Below are positions 51,901 to 61,300 of a DNA stretch of 64,000 nt, one piece after another. The stretch's first letter is position 1. Each line of letters begins with the position of its first letter. Location: assembly GCA_944990035.1 (NCBI GenBank), contig CALYLX010000070.1:1-64000 (forward strand), written 5' to 3'. A program made the position numbers and the translations under genes. The notes under the pieces are model-generated. The model was not told the origin of the DNA. It saw only the letters and a list, made by a program, of their open reading frames with translations, and did no database searches. The DNA comes from Clitopilus passeckerianus (lineage: Eukaryota; Basidiomycota; Agaricomycetes; Agaricales; Entolomataceae).

Positions 51901-53155
51901 GGCCATTTTGTTGAGGCGTGTGCGGTGCACTTTTCTGAATCTGAATGCCATGTTGTCTCAGTGCATTCTCAAACTTGGTGAATTCACCCCCTCCATCAAT
52001 ACGCCAAGATTTGATCTTAGCTCCGAACTGGGTGTCAACCATGGCAGCAAAGTCTTCCATAGCTTTGACGGCTTCCGACTTTTTACAAAGGAACGTCACC
52101 CATCCGTGGGAGGAGTTATCATCCAAGAAGGAGATAAAGTATTTGTATTTGTGATATGAAATCACGGGAAATTCCTTCAGATCGGAATGAATCATCTCGA
52201 AGGGTTCCTTTGCACGAGATTCGGATGGTGGGAAATACTTTGAAGGCATTTTCCCTTGTGCACATCCTTGGCAAATTGGATTCTCTTTTGGGAATTCGAT
52301 GTTTTGCGGACCTTTCCGCGTATGTACCTGACTACGGCGTAAAACTTCCTTAGACGGATGTCTGAGGCGTTTATGCCACAAGTCGTACATGGCTGCAAAC
52401 ACGCATGATGCAGCGACCATCTTCTTTGCAGAAGTGATCTTGGTATCTAACCAATAAAGGTTATCACCAGGAATGTGTGGTTTACACACTATCTCCGCAC
52501 GATTCTTATTCCGAGAATAGAATGTCATCGTGGAAGATGAAGCCCTAAGAAGGAGTTTCTCCTTCTGTAAGAATTCTCCCATAGCGAGTAATCGCGTGGA
52601 GAGCTCAGGGAAGTAATAGACTGGAAATAGACGTGTAGTCACTTCAACAGTCTTGTCGGTTCCGGGTCTCACAAATGAATGATCGATGAACACAGTTCCT
52701 CGACCTCTTATGGAAACTTGACCGCTTGCGGTTATAACATTTCCAAAGTCACCTTCTTCGTAGTCGGTGAAGTCATTGAGATTATTCGTAAAATGATACG
52801 AAGCACCGGAATCCATGATCCATGATGCGGATCCGTCATCTGGTCTTTTTCCCTTACACTTGTTGCAGTTAATTGCATGATTCATAAATTTTTGTGACGA
52901 GTTAGTCACAGATCCTAATGCTGGCATACATGTCATAGTAGAAGTGGGGGTATCCCCGAATGCATATGTATCGTGTATAGTAAAGTCCGTAGAGTTCGTG
53001 CGTGAAATTAATCGTCGCCGAAGAGCTCGCTGGAACTTTCTATCAGCATTTGATCTTGAATCAAAAGTGCAAGATACTTGCCTGTCAAGAGGACCGGTTT
53101 GGTCATTGGCGGCCATTTCTGCATCCCAATCCATCTCCATGTGACCATCTTGACG
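48967..53155 (-). pseudogene. copia pol (protease, integrase, reverse transcriptase, RNase H), broken
   Basis: Pol region following gag in the same frame. Protease: IMDSGASYHF. Integrase: HKRLRHPSKEV with CQGC zinc ligands, then HSDLKEF, DGGGEFTKFE and PQQNGRAERFNR. Reverse transcriptase: NRWVFDIKSDGRKKARLVAKGF, ALYGLKQASLSWW and the catalytic YVDDAMFMG. RNase H: AYTDSDWASD, ALSSTEAEYMAL, TKHIDIRYHYARE. It ends SKNKDTQ near the polypurine tract. Lesions: TGA at 51029-51031 in the linker between integrase and reverse transcriptase; loss of a few residues and of the frame near 50155-50165 in reverse transcriptase; TAG at 49867-49869 after FMKK. The first TAG (53156-53158) separates gag from pol and could be either a lesion or a recoding site. 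Confidence 0.93.
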
Positions 53156-54709
53156 CTAATCTTCCTGATCCGATTCTCCGCCGAGAGATATTTCGTCTTT
53201 GTCGCAACGTGTACGTTTAGTAGGGCGGGGAGAAGGGGGAAGATCAACAACTTCCTCAATCTGCGCAGATGATGTGGGAGTTTCCTCCGAAGTAGAAGAC
53301 TGCGCTACAGTCTTCTTGGCGCGTGGACGAGGGTCATTGGTCTTGCCACATGTATGCTTGACTGGTCCTTCGACCTCTGGATTAGTCCAGCAGCCACACC
53401 TAAGTTGGCAAGTCAGCTCCGCAATTTGCTTGGCATGATCAGGATGATCGCACGTGTTGTTGTCACATTCAAGCAGATGCGGCCATGGGCATCCAGCCTT
53501 AAGAGTCGCAGCATAGTCCTTTTGGACACCGTCAATGATGGGTCTGCTGTCCCATTTACCTGGGAGAGCGCCTACATCAATGTTGTAGTCGTGGATACCG
53601 CAGGCACGAAGGAGTTCTCGATCAGAGAATGATTGCTCCTTGTGGAACATCGCCATCAAGGGGCGAAGATAGCGGGGCTCAACAGGCATGGACATGCGTT
53701 CCAAGAAAGTCTTGGCTTGCATGTAGCGTGGATCCTGTTGATCGCCAGATTGGCCTGGGCCAGTCCACGATGCAGGGGTGGAGATGCGCTCAGAGAGCGT
53801 GACTCCAAGACGGTTGATAAGTGCGACCTTAGCGGTCGTGGGGGCAGGAGGTGGAGGTGGAGTAACCGGTGGAGCCACCATTGCCATAGAGGCAAAAACG
53901 GTGGCTGCCTCAGCCTGATGGGCGTGGCCTTCTTGCTTCTTCTTCTGCGGGCGCCGATTATTCTTGGTCTTCTTTTGGGAAGGACCAGAGTTCGAAGATC
54001 CGCCTTGCGGCTGTGACTGCTGCTGGTTTTGACCCTTTTTGTGCTTAGGGTCAGCACCTTTGCGTTTGACAGCAGAGATCTTGTTGGCAACAACAGGGTT
54101 ACCAGTGCGGCGTTCGAATTCGGCAACAATCGACGATCGGATGTCTGCAAAGGTCAGACTGTTGATCGTGATGTTGGGTCTGGACAAAGCCATAGACGCA
54201 ACACTATCCCATTTGGTGGGGATAGCGGCAATGAGAATCATCGCCTTGACGAATTCGGGGAGAGAAGTACCACTTGCTTCGAGACGCTCAAAATATAAGT
54301 TGAGGGTGGCGATTTCGGGGTTGGGATTGGAGTTCCCAGAAAGCTTAAAGGTGATAGCTTTCTTGAAATCAGAGAAGATGATCGAAGGTCCAGGGTGATC
54401 ATAATTGGTGCTAAGATTTTGCCATGTGGCGGCAGCATCTGCTCCAATGTTGGCGGTTGACATCGCATTAGTCATGCGGAGTGTCATGATACCCTGTGCC
54501 TGATCATTCTTATCATGCCACGATCTCATTTCTTTGAGTTCTTCAGCAGTGGGTGCCTGGGGATTGACAAACGTGGGAACCGGGTAGTGACCGGCAACGA
54601 TCTGCCAAAGTCCTTGGGACTGCAAGTAGGCTTTCATCTTCGTTTGGAAGATGATCCAGTTACTACCATCAAAGGTAGGGACGAGTGACGTCATGTTTGA
54701 TGAAGACAT
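53156..54709 (-). CDS. copia gag (capsid) protein
   Basis: ATG at 54709 (MSSSNMTSLVPTFDGSNW) starts a 517-residue frame, open to TAG at 53156. The first ~220 residues are the UBN2-type gag fold common in copia elements (DGSNWIIFQTKMKAYLQ, TLRMTNAMST, TWQNLSTNYDHPGPSIIFSDFKKA, LEASGTSLPEFVKAMILIAAIP). A basic Gln/Lys-rich stretch follows. No classical CX2CX4HX4C knuckle is present. Instead a Cys/His cluster lies at about residues 415-460 (LLECDNNTCDHPDHAKQ, LTCQLRCGCW, HTCGK). The tail is Ser/Glu-rich with a basic patch (PRPTKRTRCDK). The open frame reaches further upstream into the LTR, but that part lacks gag features. Confidence 0.88.
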   Translation of the reverse strand: MSSSNMTSLVPTFDGSNWIIFQTKMKAYLQSQGLWQIVAGHYPVPTFVNPQAPTAEELKEMRSWHDKNDQAQGIMTLRMTNAMSTANIGADAAATWQNLSTNYDHPGPSIIFSDFKKAITFKLSGNSNPNPEIATLNLYFERLEASGTSLPEFVKAMILIAAIPTKWDSVASMALSRPNITINSLTFADIRSSIVAEFERRTGNPVVANKISAVKRKGADPKHKKGQNQQQSQPQGGSSNSGPSQKKTKNNRRPQKKKQEGHAHQAEAATVFASMAMVAPPVTPPPPPAPTTAKVALINRLGVTLSERISTPASWTGPGQSGDQQDPRYMQAKTFLERMSMPVEPRYLRPLMAMFHKEQSFSDRELLRACGIHDYNIDVGALPGKWDSRPIIDGVQKDYAATLKAGCPWPHLLECDNNTCDHPDHAKQIAELTCQLRCGCWTNPEVEGPVKHTCGKTNDPRPRAKKTVAQSSTSEETPTSSAQIEEVVDLPPSPRPTKRTRCDKDEISLGGESDQED

Positions 54710-54930
54710 TGATCTTTCAAACAAAGAAGTCAGCATCAGTTGAGACACATGTAACAGTGACGACACTGCTGTGCTCAACGAGCTATAGACCTCTATACCA
54801 GATGGTATTGAGATACTTCCTGAGTTGTCGAAGATCCAACCCTTGAGGTTGATCTTAACGACGAGCTCAGAGGTAGTGAACCGATCCGCAATGTCGAGCA
54901 CACCAGCGAGCTGGTAGCTACAGACAGCGA

Positions 54931-54945
54931 TCAGGGCCCATAACC
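54931..54945 (-). other. copia primer-binding site (initiator tRNA-Met anticodon arm)
   Basis: The plus strand directly left of the 5' LTR reads TCAGGGCCCATAACC, which matches the anticodon stem-loop of initiator tRNA-Met (GGGCYCATAACC). The RNA of this minus-strand element therefore pairs with an internal tRNA segment, as in Drosophila copia, where a half-tRNA primes. Confidence 0.8.
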
Positions 54946-55316
54946 TGTCGAGCAAGCATGCCTTCCAGCGAGGGAAGTTGCAGAGCGGCCTACCTTGAGC
55001 TAAGTGTAGGGTTGTGAGGTAAAGCGAACTATGTAATAAGACTAGAGAAGTCTCCAATGTATTGAGGTGAAGTACATAGATTTATATACATAAGGAGAGC
55101 GTGCACAGACCATGTATATGTAAGCATATCTAGAATGTTCTGTGCTAAATATAGTACGGAAGTGACACGGAATGAGTCATAAGTAGTCATGAAGTGTCAC
55201 ATGAGTTGCCATGAGGCGTATTCGTAAGAAGGCGTAACAATGGTGCGATATGGCGCAATACTAGATCATGTGATTTCACGTGATTAGTCATGTGAGTGGT
55301 ACACGTCAATTCAACA
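54946..55316 (-). repeat. copia 5' LTR (right copy)
   Basis: 371 bp, same ends and length as the left copy. In the minus orientation this copy lies upstream of gag and contains the promoter. Confidence 0.95.
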
Positions 55317-55321
55317 GGCTA
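55317..55321. repeat. target-site duplication GGCTA, right copy
   Basis: GGCTA after the right LTR, equal to 48573-48577. Confidence 0.9.
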
Positions 55322-55510
55322 CACTATTCAATACAAAAAAGACACGTCAATCAGTGTTTTCGATGGCTAGATGGGGGGATATATTGAGAGGAGACCTGGT
55401 GCAGGCAGGAGACCTCATAGGTGCGTTCTGGACGCGTTTTCTCGTATCTTTACTCATATATTCATTCTAAGGACTTATTCGCATGTCTATCGAGCTCCTA
55501 CGACGCCAAA

Positions 55511-55690
55511 ACCATCCTCAACCCGCACCCTTCGAGGGTAACTCCTACCCGCACACCCTTTGCCTACCCTCCGGCCAAATCACGGGTACCCTTGCGTTAG
55601 CCAAGGGGTTGGCTAAGCGACGGGTACGGGTACGGGTTGCGTCAAAACACCCGAGGGTTACCCGTGGCGGGCCCTAAAGTTACCCTTTCC
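55511..55690. repeat. GGGTA/TACCC-rich repeat with hairpin
   Basis: Dense CCGCACCC, GGGTAAC and GGGTACGGGTACGGGT units with a hairpin (TTAGCCAA / TTGGCTAA, near 55595-55620). Same flavour as 48210-48325, on the other side of the copia insertion. Before the insertion the two lay only ~450 bp apart. Confidence 0.5.
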
Positions 55691-55973
55691 CGCAGCATGC
55701 CTGGCCAGCCCAGGCACTTCATGAGCAGCTAATGTTCCACTTGCATTGCCTCCGGCTTTGGCAAGTCAATGGTTCTTGCATAGCAACGGGGTGGGGCAGT
55801 GCGTGATGGCAGTGGTGTCGGTACTCCTGTAGGTACTTCATGTTGCAGAGAATTGTCATACCTGTGAGGAAATTATGTTAGCATTGATGAAATAAAGGTG
55901 CCGTGATAGATATCAGAACTTACCAGAGTCCCCCGGACACGAATGGGAGGTAACGACTGTGTTTTGGCAGGTC

Positions 55974-56262
55974 CATCAGCAAAATCTCACTGGACTTGCA
56001 GAAGGCTGTCTTGCAGCTGCCTTGTAAATTACTTGCAGATGTTTGAAATTTCTTTTAGTGTTTAAAAATAACTTTTAGCACAAAATAAAGCACAAAAACT
56101 TTAAGTAAGTTGATTGCAAGCCATACTATAAGACAGTCAACCTAGCTTATAGGGCTTATAGGGCTTACATACCTTGAGTGGCTTGCAGAGTGCTGCAAGA
56201 CAACTGCAAGTTTTCATAAGCCAAGGCAAGGCAGCTGTAAGCTAGGTATTTTTTTGCTGATG
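55974..56262. mobile_element. candidate MITE-like inverted-repeat element
   Basis: CATCAGCAAAA at 55974-55984 and its complement at 56252-56262 form 11 bp ends. A second inverted pair lies inside (56010-56024 and 56227-56241, 14 of 15 matching). The interior is AT-rich, non-coding and ~290 bp in total. No clear target duplication is seen, so this is tentative. Confidence 0.35.
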
Positions 56263-56561
56263 TCATCGTTACCACAAGACTAGGAAAATATTATGTTAGC
56301 CTTCTGCAGGTACATACCGCAGTATGCATTAGGACTCACCAGTGGTACCTAGGTATTAGGGATACACGCGTGCATGTTCTTTCTACTTCCCGTAGTCCAC
56401 ATATATTGGAAGGCTGTGAAAAAAGTCAGTAAACAATGAAAGAATGAGGACGACGCTAAATAAGCGCCGCCCTTGATAAGTCTCGTACCTGGTCATAATG
56501 CAACGCGGCATATGTACATCTCTGGTGTCGAATTGATAGAGATAATGTCGTTAATTATCTG

Positions 56562-56876
56562 TCAGAGGTGAACAGGTGATGAGTGAGGCATATCAAAGAA
56601 TGATTTGTTTAAGTCCATCACCTCGTTCTTCTCATGGTGGTTCTGTTTAATCTCGTCCCATACCTTCACCTCCTGCACCTTCGCCTTTCCTTTCGCAGCT
56701 TTCTCCTTTGCATGAGTGGTCAAAGGAGTCTCTGCAGTGTTGTAGATGGGTCCGAGCTGCAGTGGGCTACTATGATCCCAAGGGCTGTTCACGTAGCCAC
56801 TTTGGCTAAAGCCAACATGTAGGCCTTCGTCGTTGGGAGAGTAGGTGAACACAGGTGCAAGACCCTCATCTGGACT
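56562..56876 (-). pseudogene. 3' remnant of a host gene cut by the gypsy insertion
   Basis: An open frame of ~105 codons runs from the very edge of the gypsy LTR (56876, SPDEGLAPVFTYSPNDEG) to a stop at 56562, ending DMPHSSPVHL. It contains GYVNSPWDHSSPLQLGPIY, a basic Lys-rich segment (KEKAAKGKAKVQE) and no recognised domain. The frame being open to the insertion edge suggests the 5' part was displaced to the far side of the transposon, beyond the right window end. I do not recognise the family. Confidence 0.5.
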
Positions 56877-57340
56877 TGTTAAGCTAGTATCGCTACGTGC
56901 TCAACCAAGTATCAAGAGTTCAGCTGCTTAGTCCTCTACCAGCCTTTGTAGAGACGAGCGAGAGTAATCGAGCGAGTCGAAGTTAAAGCAAATAGCGATG
57001 TATAGGCTTTTAGGTCAAGCTGGGGAAGCAGGACCGAAAGCGTGAAAGTATTTATACATGAAGAGTAGGGCTAAGGGTTGGGCATTGCGCAGCAATGCTA
57101 AGTAAGCAAAAGTGAGTATGACTCGGAGTGAGTCAGAGTAAGAGTCACGACGAGTCATGGTAAGTAAATATAGTACAAGTATCCCACAATCGTGAGAATA
57201 CTGAGTAATCGTAGCTAAAGGGATGAGTAATGCGCAGCAGTACTGAGTAATCGTATAAACGTAAGCGGGGCGGGGGGATAGTAATGGTAGATGAGTAAAA
57301 GGAAAAAGAGTCCGGGTGCGTATCCAAGGTAACTGTAACA
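56877..57340 (-). repeat. gypsy 3' LTR (left copy)
   Basis: 464 bp with 5 bp inverted ends (TGTTA/TAACA). It contains the 11-nt AGGTCAAGCTG sequence (57012-57022), the counterpart of the self-primer. Confidence 0.95.
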
Positions 57341-57350
57341 TTACCCTCTC
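57341..57350 (-). other. gypsy polypurine tract
   Basis: Minus strand reads GAGAGGGTAA directly before the 3' LTR, the expected position and composition. Confidence 0.65.
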
Positions 57351-57373
57351 GCTAGCGTTGAAGTCACCTGGCT

Positions 57374-58254
57374 TCAATTCTTCCTCTTGCCCCAGAAATG
57401 GCGGTCTATGTTCTTCCAATAGCGTTGTGGACAGTTAACCGGGTAATGGCCTGGGCCGCGATGATGACACAGACGACAAACAAAACGAAAGCAATGGTAT
57501 TGTCGATGTCTGCCTCCGCAAACATAGCATCGGAAGTGTCGGGGCGGTGGTGGCTGATTGGCGAGGTATCCGGTACGCGGCGCCTTCTGTGACGAGATCG
57601 TTGAGGAAGAGGGTTCACCAGAGTTGGCAAATCTGACTCTGGTGGGCTTTCGAATGCGGAGAGGTAAGGTGTCGGTGGGTTTGACATTTGGGTTGACGTT
57701 TTCCTTGTCGCTATCTTGATCCTCGGGTATAGTTTGAATGAAGGGATTGTGCTTTATCTTGGCAGCGGTAGCAAGGTTGGTGACGGGGGGAATTCTTGGA
57801 GGGTTCCTCGAACCTGACGTGCCGTGAGAATCGTCGGTTCTTCGGTGGTTTGATCTTCCTCAGGCCCCCAGGGATTGGCGGCAAGGGTTTCGAAATCTGT
57901 CTCTTTCGGGTTGGGGAACCAACTTCGTCGTTCAGGATAGTGCTGATCAAGGAAGGCTGTACCTCCGGCAGCAAAGAAGAGGTCGGTGAGGGTTTCCTCC
58001 GTGCGTTGGTCAGAGCTGTCAAGAGCTCGATCAAGTTCTTCAAGGGTTTTCGAATATAGGTGGCGTAGACGAGCCACTTCGTTGCGGAATTTGGTTCTTC
58101 GGTCGTGGTAGGCTGAGCCCCGCTCTGCCACTTCGGTGAGGAGGTTGTCGTTGTTGCTCCAGGCAGTGTTCATACGGAGCGCCGTAACAGCGGAATCGGT
58201 TTTGAAGGTGTTAAGGATGATGGTGCGGTCGTAGGAGGAGACATTGGAGGACAT
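57374..58254 (-). CDS. gypsy third ORF at env position, with tandem zinc-knuckle-like motifs
   Basis: ATG at 58254 (MSSNVSSYDRTIILNTFKTD) opens a frame with a coiled-coil-like charged helix (RRTKFRNEVARLRHLYSKTLEELDRA, shortened here) and an acidic segment. This frame stops at 57754, but the -1 frame continues (HNPFIQTIPEDQDSDKENVN) to TGA at 57374-57376 and carries CYVCGGRHRQYHC (CX2CX3HX4C) followed by CRLCHHRGPGHYPVNC (CX2CX6HX4C), then a basic end (GKRKN). The change of frame falls at a run of six C (57785-57790), which in the first frame reads C CCC CCG and fits a -1 slippery site. It could equally be a one-base indel. Joined, the product is ~290 residues. The start lies 50 nt after the pol stop. 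Function unknown; a nucleic-acid-binding accessory role is inferred. Confidence 0.68.
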
Positions 58255-58304
58255 TATAAGCAAGATGTGTTTGCTTCGGCGAAGTGCTGTGGGTTGATGG
58301 AGAT

Positions 58305-61300
58305 TCACCGAATGTTCTTCCTCTTCTTATATGCTTCAAGGGTCTTCTTGGCGTTCTGGAGGTTTCTCACAGGTTCCCATGAGTTCTCCGATGTCGGATA
58401 TCCTTTCCACTTGATCTTGTAAAGGATCTTCCCACGATGTCGTTTGTGTGCGACAATTTCTTCCACTTCCCATTCTTCTTCTTGATTGATGAGGTCAGGT
58501 GGCGGTTCTAGGAAATTGGGCCCATGTGTCTCGGTTTCCTTGTATGGTGTGAGGGGGGTGGCGTGGAACACAGGGTGAATTTTCCATGTTCGGGGTAGTT
58601 CTAATCTGTAGGTCAGCGGACCTAGAACTTCTTTGATCGTGAAGGGGCCTTCTCGTCGTGGCGTGAACTTCTTTGAGTAGTATGCCAGTTTTAGGTTAGT
58701 TGTTTCCAACCAAACCTTCTGTCCTTGTTCAAATGGTTTGAAGTTACTTCGGACACGTTCGGCCATCTTTCGTCTCGCAAGTTCATGGGCGGCCGCAGCT
58801 TCGTCTCGTGCTTGTTGGAGTTCTTTCATTCGGGTTTCCGCAGCAGGGACATTGGTCTTCTGATATGGAAGGGGAATAGCACGTGGTTCTGCTCCGTTCA
58901 TTAGGTAGAATGGAGTTTGTGCGGTGACGGCATGAACACGTTTGTTATGGGCGAATTCCATTAGGGGAATTAGTTCTAGCCATTTCTCGGGGTTGTTGGC
59001 GCAGAATAGTCGGAGATAAGCGCCAATGTCTTGGTTGACGCGTTCAGTTTCTCCATCTGCTTGTGGGTGATATGCGGTTGTCAGGGAAAGCTTGATTCCT
59101 AGGAGTCGTCCTAGTTCTTGGAATACTTTGGATGCGAATTGTGGGCCTCTATCAGATATCAGTTTGTCAGGAAGTCCGAATCTTCTGTAGACAGCATCCA
59201 GGTAGTTGTTGGCAGTGCCTAGGGCGTCAATGGTCTTCTTGCAAGGGATCAAAATTACCCCTTTACTAAGGCCATGGTCTACCACGACCATGAGTGAGTC
59301 GTAACCGTTAACCTCGGGAAGATCAGTGATGAAATCTGTAGAGGCAAGTTCGAAGGGTCGTGTGGCGGTAAATTTGACTGGGTTCAGGGGAGGTGCCGTG
59401 GGGTGTGTATTGACCTTCATCTGTTGGCAAGGGGCACATCCATCAACGTAGGATTTGACAGTTCCAAACATTCTGGGCCACCAGTAGTGTTCGGAAATTA
59501 ACTCCATCGTCTTGAATGCTCCGGGGTGTCCGGCCATAGGTGCGTCATGATACTTCTGTATGAGGCTTCGTCGTAGGGTAGCGTCATTAGGGACATAGCA
59601 TCGCCCCCGGAAAAAGAGGAGAGAGTCCTCTACTTTCCAGTCGGCTAAAGCCGATTTGATGGGGGTAGAGTGGTTCTTCAGGTGTCGTATTGCTTCCGTG
59701 AAGAATTCGTCTTTCATCATGTGTTCGGCAAATTCCGCCTTAAGTTCGGTATCAATTGTTCGGATGAAGAGTTTATCAGGTAGCATGGTGATGTCTTCGT
59801 TGTCGGTGTCGTGGTCTAGAATGTGATCTGCTCGTCGGGATAGTTCGTCAGATTGGACCATCTGAGTTCCTGGTACATGGACCAGGTTTAGGTCATATTG
59901 GGAGAGGAGTAAACTCCATCGTGCTTGTCGTCGGCTAAGTTTCTGTGGCGTTCGGTAGTAGGTTAGGTTCTTGTGGTCGGAGAATACCGTGACAGGGTGG
60001 GCTGATCCTTGTAGATAGTGTCGCCAAGTTTCCAGTGCTCTGACTATAGCGAGTAGTTCCCTGTCGTAGATTTCGTAGTTCCGTTCGGTTGGGGTGAAGG
60101 AGTGAGAGATGTATCCACAAGGGTGCCAGTCGTTATTTTCGTCTCGTTGGCGTAGCACTGCTCCTGTCGCCCACTTGGATGCATCACATTCAATGGTGAA
60201 CGGTTTCGTTGGATCGGGCATCGTGAGTACGGGTGTCTCCGCGAACCTTTTCTTCAGGGCTTCAAATGCTTCTTCTTGTTCCTTCCCCCATGTAAAGGGC
60301 CGATCTTTCTTGGTGAGATCGTTCAGGGGTCGGGCTAATTCCGCATATTTCCCTATGAACCTTCGGTAGAAGTTGCCAAATCCCAAAAAGGACCGAACTT
60401 CTTTTACGGTGGTCGGGGTTGGCCATTTCTTTATCCCATCAAGTTTGGTCGGGTCCATGTGGATCTTGTCTGGCGATATGATCATTCCAAGGAATTCGAC
60501 TTCTGTCACGTTGAATTTGCATTTCTCAGCTTTAAGGAACAGGTTGTGTTCCATCAGCCTTTGGAGTACCCGTTTGGTGCGCTTCTCATGTTCTCTTGGG
60601 TCTTTAGAGAAGAGTAGCATGTCATCCATGTAGATGATTAACCATCCTTCATCGATCATGTCTCTGAAGATGTGGTTCATCATTGCTTGAAACGTGGCTG
60701 GGGAGTTGCATAGTCCAAAGAACATGACGGTGGGTTCAAACAAGCCTCGATTTGTTTTGAAGGCTGCTTTCCACTCGTCTCCTTCTTTGATCCGGACATT
60801 ATGATATCCCCATCGGATGTCTAGTTTTGTGAAAATCTTTGCTCCTCTGAGTTTGTCGAGTAGGTCGCTGACTAGTGGTAAGGGGTAGGCATTCTTGACA
60901 GTTCCACTGTTGAGATATCGGTAATCTTGGCAGGGTCGTAGTGCGTTTGCTTCTTTCTTCGCTACAAAGAAGAAGGGTGATGCTTGAGGTGATTTCGAGG
61001 GTCGGATGTATCCTTTCCGTAAGTTTTCTTCGAGAAATTTGTCCATTTCGGCTTGCTCCTTTGGGTTGAGAGGGTAGACCTTGCAGTCTTTCGGGACAAA
61101 GTCTGGTTTGAGATCAATGGCGTGATCCCAAGGCCGAGATGGGGGAAATCGTTCTGATGCTTCTTTCTCAAAGACTTTCTTGAATTCGTGGTATTCGGGG
61201 GGAATGAGGTCTTCAAGTTTCTTCTTGACTTCTTCAGTTTTCTGATGTTCTAGGGTCTGGGAGATGGACGTCTTGGCGCGGATCCAGATGTTCTGGGTCG

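Larger units (their letters stand above)
48578..55316 (-). mobile_element. full-length Ty1/copia LTR retrotransposon, degenerate pol
   Basis: Complete 6739 bp element on the minus strand. Two 371 bp LTRs (TG...CA ends) differ at six positions and are flanked by GGCTA duplications. Next to the 5' LTR (right) is an initiator-tRNA-like primer site, and next to the 3' LTR (left) a polypurine tract. Gag occupies 53156-54709 and pol 48967-53155, in the copia order protease, integrase, reverse transcriptase, RNase H. Two in-frame stops and one frame loss break pol, and an in-frame TAG separates gag from pol, so autonomous movement is unlikely. It inserted between GGGTA-rich sequences, and the host flanks continue at 55322. 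Confidence 0.97.
55322..56561. other. non-coding region with GGGTA repeats and a possible MITE
   Basis: About 1.24 kb of host DNA between the copia and gypsy insertions. It contains the second GGGTA-rich sequence (55511-55690) and a possible inverted-repeat element (55974-56262). I see no convincing gene; the short frame at 55483-55677 runs through the repeat and is not credible. Confidence 0.5.

Noticed and set aside
54710..55057. Upstream extension of the copia gag frame into the LTR
   Set aside because: It crosses the primer site and LTR, which are non-coding; gag features begin at the ATG at 54709.
55483..55677. 64-codon frame
   Set aside because: It runs through GGGTA/TACCC repeat units and has no protein-like composition.
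57406..57687. Short frame starting MSNPPTPYLSAF with a hydrophobic stretch, looking like a membrane protein at the gypsy env position
   Set aside because: It overlaps the frame that carries the Cys/His motifs. The zinc-knuckle frame has better composition and a sensible end, so the hydrophobic run is most likely a shadow of it.
57711..58043. Second overlapping frame in the gypsy third-ORF region
   Set aside because: It has no recognised motif, and the first (helical) frame and the zinc frame together account for the region.
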